Shown here: piece after piece, positions 7,445 through 15,999 of the stretch
How the letters are laid out: every line of letters starts with the position of its first letter
How positions within the stretch are numbered: the stretch's first letter is position 1
DNA from: Polaribacter marinus
Lineage (GTDB): Bacteria; Bacteroidota; Bacteroidia; Flavobacteriales; Flavobacteriaceae
NCBI RefSeq assembly: GCF_022662535.1
Contig: NZ_JAKQYM010000004.1
Coordinates: 124,001-188,000 of the forward strand
Reading direction: 5' to 3'
Length of the DNA: 64,000 nucleotides
Position numbers and translations under genes: made by a program
Notes under the pieces: model-generated
What the model was told of the DNA's origin: nothing
What the model saw: only the letters and a program-made list of their open reading frames with translations
Database searches by the model: none

Positions 7445-7810
7445 ATGCACATAGAACAATTAAGAGATTTTTGCATTACCAAAAAAGGTGTTACAGAGCA
7501 TTTCCCTTTTGATGAAGTTACTTTGGTTTTCAAAGTAATGGGCAAAATGTTTTTACTTACAAGTTTACATTCTTGGGAAAAAGGCGAAACTAAAATTAAC
7601 TTAAAATGTAATCCTGATAGAGCAGAAGAATTACGAGGAGAATTTGAAAGTATAAAACCAGGTTTTCATATGAATAAAAAGCATTGGAATACTATTACAT
7701 TAAATAGAGAGGTTTCTGATGAGTTTGTTTTTGAATTAATAGAGCATTCTTATAGTTTGGTGGTTAAAAGCTTAACTAAAAAACTGCAAGAAGAATTAAG
7801 GAGGTTATGA
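7445..7810 (+). CDS. MmcQ/YjbR family protein
   Basis: A 121-residue protein with all the hallmarks of the MmcQ/YjbR family (CyaY-like double-wing fold): EHFPFDEVTLVFKVMGKMF near residues 18-36, KINLKCNPDRAEELR (~51-65) and PGFHMNKKHWNTITLN (~73-88). Members are small, widely spread and often annotated as DNA-binding because of the fold; a cellular role is not established. Its last four bases overlap the start of the next gene (ATGA), so both are translated together. The start ATG 7445 lies 75 bases from the divergent corA start. Confidence 0.88.
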   Translation: MHIEQLRDFCITKKGVTEHFPFDEVTLVFKVMGKMFLLTSLHSWEKGETKINLKCNPDRAEELRGEFESIKPGFHMNKKHWNTITLNREVSDEFVFELIEHSYSLVVKSLTKKLQEELRRL

Positions 7811-8067
7811 CAATAAATAAGAGCGAAATCTTAAAAAATCATTGTTATACGAGACTTGTTTTTGAAAGGATAAACAAAAAATTAGACACCAATTTTTCTG
7901 AAAAAGAAAGCAAGCTTCTTATCAAAAAAATATTATTAGAAACAGATTTAGAAAACTACCTTAAAAAAGGAAAGAATTTTTATATTTCAAATAAACAGTA
8001 TAATATAAGCATTACAATTAATTCAAATACCTTTAGGGTTATTACGGTAGATAAAATACTATCTTAA
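7807..8067 (+). CDS. DUF3781-like small protein
   Basis: An 86-residue soluble protein translated from an ATG overlapping the yjbR stop. Its sequence (LKNHCYTRLVFERINKKL near the N terminus, KGKNFYISN in the middle and ITINSNTFRVITVDKI at the end) fits DUF3781 as I remember it, a family of ~80-residue proteins with no known function. Co-location with YjbR-type genes has been seen in other bacteria (recollection). No catalytic residues are obvious. Confidence 0.6.
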   Translation: MTINKSEILKNHCYTRLVFERINKKLDTNFSEKESKLLIKKILLETDLENYLKKGKNFYISNKQYNISITINSNTFRVITVDKILS

Positions 8068-8078
8068 TATTTTTATCA

Positions 8079-8627
8079 ATGAAAAAGCAAGAACTGAGAG
8101 CTATTTACAAACAAAAACGAAAAGAATTAACAGAAGATCAAATTTTGATGTTACAAGAGAAGATCTATCAACAAATTTATGATTTAGATATTTCTGATGT
8201 AAAAAATGTACATTTATTTCTTTCCATGAAAAAATTTAAAGAGATAGATACTAGACCTTTAATTGCTTATTTTAGAAAGATGAATAAACGAGTTGTAGTA
8301 AGCAAATGTAATTTTAAAAGCACTACACTTTCTCATTTTTACTTTGATGAAAATACATCCTTAGAATTGAATAAATTTGGAGTTCCTGAGCCTGTAAATG
8401 CAGAACAAGTTAGCGAGGAAGAACTCGATATTGTTTTTGTTCCAATGTTAATTTCTGATGCTCAAAAATATAGGGTTGGTTACGGAAAAGGATATTACGA
8501 TCGTTTTTTAGCCAATTGTAGAAAAGACGCAAAAATTATAGGATTAAACTTCTTTAAACCAATTAAACAAATAGAAGATATTAATAAATACGATATTGCT
8601 TTAGATAAAGTAATCTATTCAATCTAA
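8079..8627 (+). CDS. 5-formyltetrahydrofolate cyclo-ligase
   Basis: A 182-residue enzyme that uses ATP to convert 5-formyl-THF to 5,10-methenyl-THF, recycling stored folate. Diagnostic parts are the N-terminal KKQELRAIYKQKRKEL (substrate and ATP contacts through basic residues), FLSMKKFKEIDTRPLI (~48-63) and the nucleotide/Mg loop RVGYGKGYYDRFL (~136-148), followed by GLNFF and a C-terminal DKVIYS. Length is normal for the family. It starts 11 bases after the DUF3781-like gene and ends 51 bases before adenine deaminase, so a shared transcript with the upstream genes is likely. Confidence 0.95.
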   Translation: MKKQELRAIYKQKRKELTEDQILMLQEKIYQQIYDLDISDVKNVHLFLSMKKFKEIDTRPLIAYFRKMNKRVVVSKCNFKSTTLSHFYFDENTSLELNKFGVPEPVNAEQVSEEELDIVFVPMLISDAQKYRVGYGKGYYDRFLANCRKDAKIIGLNFFKPIKQIEDINKYDIALDKVIYSI

Positions 8628-8651
8628 GTCGTAAATCGTGTTTTTTCTTTG

Positions 8652-8659
8652 TAAATTTG
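8652..8659 (+). promoter_or_regulatory. Putative -7 box of the adenine deaminase promoter
   Basis: TAAATTTG matches the Bacteroidota -7 consensus TAnnTTTG and lies 20 bases before the ATG of the adenine deaminase gene. No well-spaced -33 TTTG was found, so this rests on the -7 box only. Confidence 0.45.
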
Positions 8660-8678
8660 TAATAAATAATTTCGTAAA

Positions 8679-10301
8679 ATGATTGTACAGGGAAACATTG
8701 TAGATATACAAAATAAGCAAATATTTAAAGGTGAAGTAGCTATTGAAAATGGAAAGATTATTTCTGTAAAAGCAACAAATCATTCTGTAGAAAATTACAT
8801 TTTACCCGGTTTTGTAGATGCACATATTCATATAGAAAGTTCTATGTTGGTGCCTTCTGAATTTGCTAAAATTGCAGTTACTCACGGTACCGTTGCAACG
8901 GTTTCTGATCCACATGAAATTGCCAATGTTTTAGGAGTAAAAGGAGTCGATTTTATGATTGAAAACGGAAAGAAAGTTCCGTTAAAATTTAATTTTGGCG
9001 CGCCAAGTTGTGTGCCAGCAACTTCTTTTGAAAGTGCCGGAGCCATTATAGATGCTGATGATATTAAATTGATGATGGAGAATCCAGATATTAAATATTT
9101 GGCAGAAATGATGAATTATCCAGGTGTTTTATTTGATGATGCTGAGGTTTTAAAGAAAATTGAACATGCAAAAAACAACAACAAACCCGTAGATGGTCAT
9201 GCCCCAGGTTTAAGAGGCGATGATGTTACCAAATATATTTCAGCAGGAATTTCTACAGATCATGAGTGTTTTACCTATGATGAAGCTTTAGAAAAGTTAC
9301 AAAAAGGAATGAAAGTAATTATTCGTGAAGGAAGTGCTGCCAAAAATTTCGAAGCTTTAATCGATTTATTACCAGAACATTTTGAGCATATGATGTTTTG
9401 TTCCGATGATAAACACCCAGACGATTTGCTATTAGGCCATATCAATCAATTGTGTGAAAGAGCAGTGGCTAAAGGAATTGACATTTTTAAAGTATTACAA
9501 GCAGCATGTGTAAATCCTGTAAAACATTACAATTTAGATGTTGGTTTATTACAAAAAGGAGATGATGCAGATTTTGTTGTAGTTGATAATTTAAAGAAAT
9601 TCAACGTTTTAGAAACGTATATTAATGGTGAACTAGTTGCTAAAAAAGGAGAATCTTTTATAAAACATGTAGATTTTGAAGTGTTGAATAATTTTAATAC
9701 GGATAAAAAAGAGGTTTCGGATTTTAAATTTGAATCTTCATCTAAAAAAATTAGAGTCATAGAAGCTTTAGATGGCGAATTAGTTACCAACCAGATAGAA
9801 GCAGACTCTTTAATTATTGATGGAAATTTAGTATCAAACACAAAAACAGATATTTTAAAAATGACCGTTGTAAATCGTTATCAAAATGACGATCCAGCAA
9901 TTGCGTTTATTAAAAACTTCGGAATTAAAGAAGGAGCCATTGCAAGTTCTGTTGGCCACGATTCTCATAACATAATTGCCGTAGGTGTTTCTGATGAAAT
10001 GATTTGTAAAGCAGTAAATTTATTAATTGAGAATAGAGGTGGAGTTTGTGCTGTAACCGCAACTAAAGAGAAAATTGTATCGTTACCCGTTGCTGGAATT
10101 ATGAGTGATAAACCTGCTAAAGAAATAGGAAAAGCCTATGCTGAATTAGATACCATGGCAAAACAAATGGGAAGTAAATTACGCGCGCCTTATATGAGTT
10201 TGTCTTTTATGGCCTTGTTGGTAATTCCTGCTTTAAAATTATCTGACAAAGGTTTGTTTGATGGAAGTACTTTTAAATTTACTTCTTTAGAAATTAAATA
10301 A
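8679..10301 (+). CDS. ade: Adenine deaminase
   Basis: A 540-residue amidohydrolase of the bacterial adenine deaminase (Ade/YicP) type, turning adenine into hypoxanthine and ammonia in purine salvage. The metal site motif [11 protein letters not shown] (residues ~48-58) with [20 protein letters not shown], the GHAPG motif (~173-177), [12 protein letters not shown] (~193-204) and [10 protein letters not shown] (~241-250) are intact. The C-terminal adenine-deaminase-specific domain with [13 protein letters not shown] (~422-434) and GGVCAV is present. Full length compared with the family. A stand-alone gene with a good -7 box just upstream; it joins the deoD gene at the window end as purine salvage. 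Confidence 0.96.
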   Translation: MIVQGNIVDIQNKQIFKGEVAIENGKIISVKATNHSVENYILPGFVDAHIHIESSMLVPSEFAKIAVTHGTVATVSDPHEIANVLGVKGVDFMIENGKKVPLKFNFGAPSCVPATSFESAGAIIDADDIKLMMENPDIKYLAEMMNYPGVLFDDAEVLKKIEHAKNNNKPVDGHAPGLRGDDVTKYISAGISTDHECFTYDEALEKLQKGMKVIIREGSAAKNFEALIDLLPEHFEHMMFCSDDKHPDDLLLGHINQLCERAVAKGIDIFKVLQAACVNPVKHYNLDVGLLQKGDDADFVVVDNLKKFNVLETYINGELVAKKGESFIKHVDFEVLNNFNTDKKEVSDFKFESSSKKIRVIEALDGELVTNQIEADSLIIDGNLVSNTKTDILKMTVVNRYQNDDPAIAFIKNFGIKEGAIASSVGHDSHNIIAVGVSDEMICKAVNLLIENRGGVCAVTATKEKIVSLPVAGIMSDKPAKEIGKAYAELDTMAKQMGSKLRAPYMSLSFMALLVIPALKLSDKGLFDGSTFKFTSLEIK

Positions 10302-10312
10302 CATTCAATTTT

Positions 10313-10411
10313 GTCTTTTCGACCAAAGGGAGAAATCTCGTAAACCTAATCAGTTTTGGGTTATCACTGTTATGTGACTTCTCATTCTTCGAAGTGACAA
10401 TTTGTTTGGTA
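10313..10411. repeat. REP-like TGTC...GACA inverted-repeat element, copy 1
   Basis: The ends TTGTCTTTTCGACC and TTCGAAGTGACAA are inverted relatives, and GGGAGAAATCTCG in the left arm faces CTTCTCATTC in the right arm. The same layout (TTGTC.. GGAGAAATCTC .. GAATGACAA) recurs at 11236-11325, and in degraded form at 48602-48650. Such elements are common between convergent or weakly expressed genes in flavobacteria. Confidence 0.55.
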
Positions 10412-10434
10412 AATGCAATACGTATGCAAACAAG

Positions 10435-10530
10435 TTTAGCCCTGATTGAAGCAATTGTTTGAACTCTTTTTTATTCCTTTTTTGGGATAAAAAAAGCGAG
10501 TAGTAAAAACGAGAATAACTTTAAGTTAAA
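10435..10530 (+). ncRNA. Candidate structured RNA (Flavo-1-like)
   Basis: The block begins TTTAGCCCTGATTGAAGC, a sequence I associate with a recurrent intergenic RNA-like element of Flavobacteria (possibly the Flavo-1 motif). It then has a strong hairpin: CTCTTTTTTATTCC pairs with GGGATAAAAAAAGCGAG around a T-rich loop (about 10468-10502), and ends in GTAGTAAAAACGAG. Assignment to a named family is from memory and needs a covariance search. Direction is chosen from the position of the TAGCCCTGAT block. Confidence 0.4.
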
Positions 10531-10598
10531 ATTTTATCAAATTCTTAAATTAATACCTACTTCTTTGGAAATAAATTAGCATTTTTCATTTAAAAATG

Positions 10599-10606
10599 TA
10601 CTTTTG
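10599..10606 (+). promoter_or_regulatory. Putative -7 box of the phnA promoter
   Basis: TACTTTTG fits TAnnTTTG and lies 21 bases upstream of the phnA ATG. A matching -33 box at the usual spacing was not found. Confidence 0.45.
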
Positions 10607-10626
10607 CAGAATTAAAATAAAAAATT

Positions 10627-11223
10627 ATGAGTTTACAACAAGATTTAGAAAGTAGAAGTGGAAATCAATGTGAATTATGTGCTTCAAAAGATAATTTATC
10701 AATATATGAAGTAAAACCAAGTCTAACAGGTGGTGGAGGTGTAGATGGAAGTTTACTAGCTTGTGAAACTTGTATTACTCAAATTGACAATGCAGACCAA
10801 ACAGATGCAAATCACTGGCGTTGTTTAAATGATTCTATGTGGTCTGAGCACAGAGCTGTAAAGGTTGTTGCTTGGAGAATGTTGTCTCGTTTAAGAAAAG
10901 AAGGATGGCCACAAGATTTGTTAGACATGATGTATTTAGAAGATGATGATTTACGTTTTGCAAAAGAATCTGGAGATCATTTAGATGAAAGTGAAAAAAT
11001 TATTCATAGAGATGCAAATGGTGCTATTTTAGAAGCAGGAGATTCTGTGGTTTTAATAAAAGACCTAAAAGTAAAAGGATCTAGCATGGTGGCAAAACAA
11101 GGAACTGCGGTTCGTAGAATTTCTTTAGATCATGAAAATGCTAAATATATAGAAGGTAAAGTTGGGCCAACACAAATTGTAATTATTACAGATTACGTTA
11201 AGAAAATGGCAGAAAAGGAGTAA
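10627..11223 (+). CDS. phnA: PhnA domain protein (zinc-ribbon)
   Basis: A 198-residue PhnA-family protein. The N terminus carries a zinc ribbon: SGNQCELCAS (residues ~12-21) and LLACETCITQI (~43-53) supply four cysteines. The C-terminal PhnA/YjdM domain is seen as DANGAILEAGDSVVLIKDL (~130-148) and VKGSSMVAKQGTAV, ending GPTQIVIITDYVKK. Despite the name, PhnA/YjdM is not part of phosphonate breakdown in most species and its role is unsettled. The gene is monocistronic here, with REP-like elements on both sides. Confidence 0.9.
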   Translation: MSLQQDLESRSGNQCELCASKDNLSIYEVKPSLTGGGGVDGSLLACETCITQIDNADQTDANHWRCLNDSMWSEHRAVKVVAWRMLSRLRKEGWPQDLLDMMYLEDDDLRFAKESGDHLDESEKIIHRDANGAILEAGDSVVLIKDLKVKGSSMVAKQGTAVRRISLDHENAKYIEGKVGPTQIVIITDYVKKMAEKE

Positions 11224-11235
11224 GTTTCTTTTTTT

Positions 11236-11325
11236 GTCATTACAAAATGAGCTTTTTAAAGCGATGGAGAAATCTCAAATTTAAAAGAGATTCCTCCTCA
11301 TTTTTCGTTCAGAATGACAATGAAT
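11236..11325. repeat. REP-like TGTC...GACA inverted-repeat element, copy 2
   Basis: The left arm TTTGTCATTACAAAATGAGC with GATGGAGAAATCTC and the right arm GAGATTCCTCCTCATT with TTCAGAATGACAA are related as imperfect inverted repeats. It lies between the convergent phnA and DUF4407 genes and could act as a terminator for both. It is the same element class as 10313-10411. Confidence 0.55.
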
Positions 11326-11336
11326 TTGTGAAAATT

Positions 11337-12437
11337 CTACAACATTTTTTGTTGTTTATTATAAAAAGAATCGGCTTGCAATTTCATTAAATCGCGAGCC
11401 ATTTTTTGTTTATAAGCATACAAATTTTCTTCTTCAGAAATATCATGATATACTTTTTTGTTAATATTTATATCTGCATTTAACATTTCTTCTCTTTGCA
11501 ACACTTGTTGTTGTACCCATGTTTTAATGGCAGATTCATTATCTTCTAATTTAAAATCATATTCTCCTTTTGGTGAAATTAATTTAGCAAATATTGGAGA
11601 TGTTTCAATAGTTAAAAACAACAAGAATATAAAGAAAGAAGGCAACCAAGGTAATTTTCCTAAAGCATTTATTCTTGCCATTAATCCATCGAAATTGGCA
11701 ATAATGGGTTGGGAGGTTGTTTCAGACAATTCTTGTTTTTTTTGTAAATTAACAATTGCTAGTTCTTTCGTGTATATTTTTGCTGCATTGTCTTTTTTAA
11801 GCTGATTTAAAGCTAACAAAGAAGCATCGTGTTTTTCTCTTTTTTCTTTATAAACCGGTCCTTTTCCTAATAATTTTGTTCCTTTTCTACCTTCGGCTTC
11901 TGCAATAAAGGTTTCATATAAAGCATTTGTTTCGGATTCTTTTGTAAGGATTTCTATTTTTAAAGCTTCGATCTCTGAATTGATTTTTGCAATTTCTGGT
12001 GTAAATTGTTCCGCGATTTGCGTTTTATTATCTAGCGTCATTTGGTTTTTTTCGGTTAACAAAACCTGGTTGATTTCTTTTTCAAATAACTTTAATTCTA
12101 AAGGTTTCGAAATTACAATAGCAATAATAACAACTAACACAATTCTAGGAGAAGCTTGTAAGAACTCTTTCCATTTAGCATCCGATTTTTTAATGGTAGA
12201 AACTATAAAACGATCTAAATTAAAGATTAACAATCCCCAAATAATTCCAAAGAAAATGGCTCCGTACAAATTATCAAAAACAGTGTAAAGAGCATAACTA
12301 CCAGCGATGCTTGCCATAACAGCGGTGAAAAATACAGTTGCACCAACTCCAACATATTTGTTTTGTTCACCATCGGAACAATTATTTAAGATAGTTTTAT
12401 CGACTCCTGAACAGGTAATAAAGAATTTTTTAAGCAC
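11337..12437 (-). CDS. DUF4407 domain membrane protein
   Basis: A 366-residue protein of the DUF4407 family. The N terminus FFITCSGVDKTIL..C, then YVGVGATVFFTAVMASIAGS (helix 1), GAIFFGIIWGLLIFNLDRFI (helix 2, with the family's NLDR motif) and VLVVIIAIVISKPLELKLFE (helix 3) are typical. A long charged coiled-coil segment (residues ~125-245) follows and a fourth helix lies at ~258-280 (PSFFIFLLFLTIETSPIFAK). Function is unknown. The gene is monocistronic, convergent with phnA and separated from the M56 gene by a hairpin terminator. Confidence 0.88.
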   Translation of the reverse strand: MLKKFFITCSGVDKTILNNCSDGEQNKYVGVGATVFFTAVMASIAGSYALYTVFDNLYGAIFFGIIWGLLIFNLDRFIVSTIKKSDAKWKEFLQASPRIVLVVIIAIVISKPLELKLFEKEINQVLLTEKNQMTLDNKTQIAEQFTPEIAKINSEIEALKIEILTKESETNALYETFIAEAEGRKGTKLLGKGPVYKEKREKHDASLLALNQLKKDNAAKIYTKELAIVNLQKKQELSETTSQPIIANFDGLMARINALGKLPWLPSFFIFLLFLTIETSPIFAKLISPKGEYDFKLEDNESAIKTWVQQQVLQREEMLNADININKKVYHDISEEENLYAYKQKMARDLMKLQADSFYNKQQKML

Positions 12438-12490
12438 AGTTTTCTATTTGATTATATAGGTATAACGTGTTTGAAGAGAATTTGTTACAT

Positions 12491-12519
12491 AAAAAAACCT
12501 CGAAAGGTCGAGGTTTTTT
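12491..12519. terminator. Hairpin terminator after the M56 gene
   Basis: AAAAAACCTCG pairs with CGAGGTTTTTT around a 6-base AAAGGT loop. It lies downstream of the M56 gene on the minus strand, and the A and T flanks make it usable in both directions. Confidence 0.8.
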
Positions 12520-12538
12520 CGGTTGAGGGTGGGTTCGA

Positions 12539-14884
12539 TTACTCTTTTCTAATAGAAATTGGGTTTTTAGAAATTTTAACAATCGGTTTTTTTAAACCCT
12601 TACTTCTAGTATCAATATTTAAATGTTTGTTTTTCTTAAGTAATTCAATAGCTTTATCAGAAGTGATTTCTTTATTTTCAAAATAAAAAATTGCATCTTT
12701 TTTGGCCATTTTTATTACATGATCTAGAGGAGAGATAGGAGGAGGTGGAGGAGGTGTGTCTCCGCTTATTATTACCCAAGGATTTTTAGTCTTTTTAGAT
12801 GGAGGAGGTGGTGGTTGAATATCGTTTCCAGTCCTTTTTTTCCAATCACTATAAGCTTTTTCGGCTTTTAAAATTTGTTCTTTTGTAGCATTTGGAACTG
12901 GAGGCGGTGGCGGAATTAGTAGCTTATCTGCTTCTGTCATTTCAGACCTCAGTTTATAAAATTCCTTATTGTTTTTTCTTAGTTTTAAATAAGGATCATG
13001 AGGGGGAATCGGTCTTTTTACTTTCTTTTTGTTTTCTTTAGAAAGCTTAAAATACATACTACATAAATTAGAATACAAGTTGCTTAATTTTTTTTGTATT
13101 TCTTTAGAACTCTCTACAAAATGGGGTTTTTTATTTCTTTGAGACTCATAAACTTTATTTAATTCTTGATACTCTTTTACATATTTTATGTTATTTTCTT
13201 TTGAGTAAGATGTTTTTAATGAATTGTCGTCAATAAAATCACAAAAAAGCTTTCCGTTAAAGTATGTTTTTGTTACATAATTACCTGGTATAATTTCACT
13301 TGCATTGGACTTTTTATTCGAAATTATTTTGCCTGAATTATCTGATAATTTACCGTCTTTATTATAAAATTTGGTTTTATTATTTACTGTAACAAAATAA
13401 TATTTCTTATTATTAATATCTTTAAATCCAGTTTCTATTTTATCTTCTTTTGTGCTATTGGCTTGCTCTCTAATTATTTTTAGAGGAGTATTTTCTATTA
13501 TTTTTATGTTTTCACCATTTGGTAATTTTTGCCATTTTGCACTTTTTAATTTTTCTGTTTCAATGTACTCTATAAATTCATTTTCTCTTTCTTTGTTTTG
13601 AGTGTTAAAATAGTTGTTGGTATATAGGTTTATTTGGTTTTCTTGTGGAAAACGTTTACTTCTAGCATTTTTGTAAACAAAACTATTAGAATAACGTGAA
13701 AAATCGGTGTTTTTATAGTTATTTAAAACTTCATTTTTTACAGATTTCCCATCAATCCAAACTGCATATTTAGAATTGTCTTTTAAGTCCTCTAACTTCT
13801 TTTTTGTAAGAGTTGTTTTTTTTAGTTTTATTGGGGGAGGTGGAACTAATTTTGCTTTTTCTACGTTTGTTAATTCGTTATACCTTTTAGAAATCTTATT
13901 ACCATTTTTATCTTCTTTTATTATAATAAGATCTTTGTAATAAAACTCTTTGTAAATTTCTTTTTCTGATAATTTTCCTTTTTTAAAACGAGTATTTTCT
14001 ACTATTTCAATGATTTTTTGTGCTTCAACTCTTTCTGCAAAGAGGAAGATAAACCCTGTTAATAACGGAATTACCGCCAGTTTTTTTAACAAGATTATTG
14101 TGTGCGAACTTTTTGTTGTCATCATTTTTAATCTTTTTTTAGTAAGTGAATAATTCAAATTACTGGCCAAGTAATATTCGTTGTTCCAAGCAGCTTTACT
14201 AAGTAATAAATGCTGATATTGAAATGTGTTTTTATATGTGTTTATAACTTTATTATCTGCTAAAAACTCATGATTTAATTGGATTGCTTTTTTTAGAATT
14301 AAGAATAGTGGATTTATCCAGAAAACAATCAATAGAATTTCCATTAACAAAATGTCTATTGTGTGTTTTTGTGTTACGTGGGTTAATTCATGTGTTAGTA
14401 ATTCTTGTTCTATTTGATTTGATTTGTACTCTTCTTTATTTATAAAAATATAACTCCAAAATGAATGAGGTAAAATTTTATCATCTACTAAAACAAGTGT
14501 TGCAAATTTTAGTTTTTCTTGTTGATTTGTCTTAATTTTATGAATGATTTTAAATAGATTAATGGCAAATCTAACTGCAATAATTCCTGAAATTAGAATG
14601 TAAATTCCAATAAATATTGTTGAGTAATCAAAGTTTTTATCTAATGGTGTATTAGTTGCATAAGTTTCAATTGGATAAAAATATTGAGTAGATTTTACAG
14701 TTTCTATTGTTTGTGGAATAGCCTCTATATAAATAATATAGGCAGGTGATAAAAAGGAGAACAATACACTCCCTAAAAGATAAAAACGGTTGAATTGATG
14801 CATTTTCTCTTTTTCTAAGACCAAATGATAAAAGCATAGTAATAATGCTAAACAACCTGCAGATTTTAATAGATAAAGTATCAT
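12539..14884 (-). CDS. M56 (BlaR1/MecR1-type) membrane metalloprotease with long Pro-rich tail
   Basis: A 781-residue protein. The N-terminal ~300 residues are the M56 membrane protease: helices at ~1-20, ~35-55, ~88-110 and ~265-285, and the zinc site ELLTHELTHVTQKH (HExxH) near residue 165 followed by NHEFLADNKV (third ligand region). These proteases cleave partner repressors of the BlaI/MecI type. The remaining ~490 residues should be periplasmic, are lysine- and asparagine-rich, and hold at least four polyproline runs (VPPPPIK, IPPPPPVPN, QPPPPPSKK, DTPPPPPPIS), with no penicillin-binding sensor domain. It overlaps the upstream BlaI-like gene by one base (TAATG). The ligand sensed is unknown and need not be a beta-lactam. 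Confidence 0.85.
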   Translation of the reverse strand: MILYLLKSAGCLALLLCFYHLVLEKEKMHQFNRFYLLGSVLFSFLSPAYIIYIEAIPQTIETVKSTQYFYPIETYATNTPLDKNFDYSTIFIGIYILISGIIAVRFAINLFKIIHKIKTNQQEKLKFATLVLVDDKILPHSFWSYIFINKEEYKSNQIEQELLTHELTHVTQKHTIDILLMEILLIVFWINPLFLILKKAIQLNHEFLADNKVINTYKNTFQYQHLLLSKAAWNNEYYLASNLNYSLTKKRLKMMTTKSSHTIILLKKLAVIPLLTGFIFLFAERVEAQKIIEIVENTRFKKGKLSEKEIYKEFYYKDLIIIKEDKNGNKISKRYNELTNVEKAKLVPPPPIKLKKTTLTKKKLEDLKDNSKYAVWIDGKSVKNEVLNNYKNTDFSRYSNSFVYKNARSKRFPQENQINLYTNNYFNTQNKERENEFIEYIETEKLKSAKWQKLPNGENIKIIENTPLKIIREQANSTKEDKIETGFKDINNKKYYFVTVNNKTKFYNKDGKLSDNSGKIISNKKSNASEIIPGNYVTKTYFNGKLFCDFIDDNSLKTSYSKENNIKYVKEYQELNKVYESQRNKKPHFVESSKEIQKKLSNLYSNLCSMYFKLSKENKKKVKRPIPPHDPYLKLRKNNKEFYKLRSEMTEADKLLIPPPPPVPNATKEQILKAEKAYSDWKKRTGNDIQPPPPPSKKTKNPWVIISGDTPPPPPPISPLDHVIKMAKKDAIFYFENKEITSDKAIELLKKNKHLNIDTRSKGLKKPIVKISKNPISIRKE

Positions 14885-15252
14885 TATTGTTGTTTTTTAA
14901 TTTGACTATCGATGACTTTTTTTAATTCTTCTAATTCTTCTGTAGATAGGTTTGTTTCTTTTGTAAAGAATGAAGCAAACTGGCTTGCAGAATTATTAAA
15001 AAAGTTTTTTATCAATCCGTTTACATGTTTCGAGAAATAATCTGTTTTCTTAATTAACGGGTAGTATTCTCTAGATTTTCCAAATAATTTATAACTAATA
15101 AAACCCTTATCAGAAATCCTTTTTAACAAAGTTGCAACCGTTGTGGTTGCTGGTTTTGGTTCTGGAAAATCTTCTAATAATTCTTTTAAAAATGCTTTTT
15201 TACGTTTCCATAAATATTGCATTAATTGCTCTTCGGTTTTAGATAATTGCAT
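14884..15252 (-). CDS. BlaI/MecI/CopY family repressor
   Basis: A 122-residue winged-helix repressor: KTEEQLMQYLWKRKKAFLKE at the N terminus, PKPATTTVATLLKRISDKGF (residues ~31-50, recognition helix and the segment cleaved in BlaI relatives) and YKLFGKSREYYPLI (~53-66, wing), then a C-terminal dimerisation part with helices. It is co-translated with the M56 protease, the usual sensor-protease/repressor pair. Two palindromic sites of the CTACAAA(C/T)GTAG type lie in its own promoter, so it very probably represses this operon, and cleavage by the M56 partner should relieve that. Confidence 0.92.
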   Translation of the reverse strand: MQLSKTEEQLMQYLWKRKKAFLKELLEDFPEPKPATTTVATLLKRISDKGFISYKLFGKSREYYPLIKKTDYFSKHVNGLIKNFFNNSASQFASFFTKETNLSTEELEELKKVIDSQIKKQQ

Positions 15253-15270
15253 AATTATTGTTGTTTTACT

Positions 15271-15310
15271 CTACAAACATAGAACAAAAAACTGTATTCT
15301 ACAAACGTAG
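15271..15310 (-). promoter_or_regulatory. BlaI operators overlapping the operon promoter
   Basis: Two operator-like palindromes, CTACAAACATAG (15271-15282) and the perfect-armed CTACAAACGTAG (15299-15310), have centres 28 bp apart. On the minus strand the first contains TATGTTTG, a -7 box (TAnnTTTG), and the second contains TTTG, a -33 box, with 20 bases between them. The -7 box lies 22 bases before the repressor ATG. Repressor binding would cover both promoter elements. Confidence 0.8.
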
Positions 15311-15333
15311 AGGTGTCATTTTTTCATTTTAAC

Positions 15334-15341
15334 TATATTTG
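15334..15341 (+). promoter_or_regulatory. Putative -7 box of the cyclophilin promoter
   Basis: TATATTTG fits TAnnTTTG and lies 23 bases before the ATG at 15365. It is divergent from the BlaI promoter, and the nearest BlaI site is 24 bases upstream, so the repressor could also influence this gene. Confidence 0.45.
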
Positions 15342-15364
15342 TTATATACCTATAATAAACGAAT

Positions 15365-15988
15365 ATGAAAAAATACTTTCTATTATTATGCATCATTTTA
15401 TTGACTTCATGTGCTTCTAGTAAGTTTAAAGAGAAATGGTTAAAGAGAGAAGCTCCAAATAGTTTTAAGGCACGATTTGAGACTACAAAAGGAAATTTTG
15501 ATATTGTAGCTAGAAGACCTTGGTCTCCAAAAGGTGTTGATAGATTATATCAAATGATAAAAAACGAATATTATACGGATGTGGCTATTTTTAGAGTTGT
15601 TCCAAATTTTGTTGCACAATTTGGAATTCACAATGATAGTATTATTCAAAAAAGTTGGAGTAAAGGAATTGCTGATGAACCTGTTTTGGCTAAAAATGAC
15701 GCTATGGCAATTTCTTTTGCTAGAGGAGGAAAAAACACACGGTCAAATCAAATATTTATCAATTTAAAAGATAATAATAGGTTAGATACCCTATCTTATT
15801 CTGGTGTAACCGGTTTTCCTGTAATTGCAAAAGTAATTGCTGGTCAAGAAAATGTTTTAAAATTTTACAGCGGTTATGGTGATCAACTTGGAAGAAAACA
15901 AGATTCAATTACAAAGTTTGGTAATGTATATTTAAGAGAAAAATTTCCTAAAGTAGATTATATAATTAAAGCATATATTATAAAATAA
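15365..15988 (+). CDS. Cyclophilin-type peptidyl-prolyl isomerase, lipoprotein
   Basis: A 207-residue lipoprotein (signal peptide with lipobox LLTSC, Cys at ~16) with a cyclophilin domain: FETTKGNFDIVARRPWSPKG near residues 38-57, YYTDVAIFRVVPNFVAQFGI (~72-91, the core FxRVxPxFxxQGG strand with Phe in the active site) and AMAISFARGGKNTRSNQIFI (~116-135). It should speed cis-trans prolyl isomerisation of exported proteins in the periplasm. It converges with the M1 peptidase gene with only 11 bases between stops. Confidence 0.9.
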   Translation: MKKYFLLLCIILLTSCASSKFKEKWLKREAPNSFKARFETTKGNFDIVARRPWSPKGVDRLYQMIKNEYYTDVAIFRVVPNFVAQFGIHNDSIIQKSWSKGIADEPVLAKNDAMAISFARGGKNTRSNQIFINLKDNNRLDTLSYSGVTGFPVIAKVIAGQENVLKFYSGYGDQLGRKQDSITKFGNVYLREKFPKVDYIIKAYIIK

Positions 15989-15999
15989 CCCTTTTTAAT

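Larger units (their letters stand above)
10302..10626. other. Intergenic region (325 bp) between ade and phnA
   Basis: No protein-coding gene. It contains a REP-like imperfect inverted repeat (10313-10411), a candidate structured RNA with a strong hairpin (about 10435-10530) and the phnA promoter. Confidence 0.6.

Noticed and set aside
7370..7459. 30-codon N-terminal extension of CorA
   Set aside because: It covers the divergent promoter region and overlaps the yjbR start; CorA homologues begin at a position near MKENDF.
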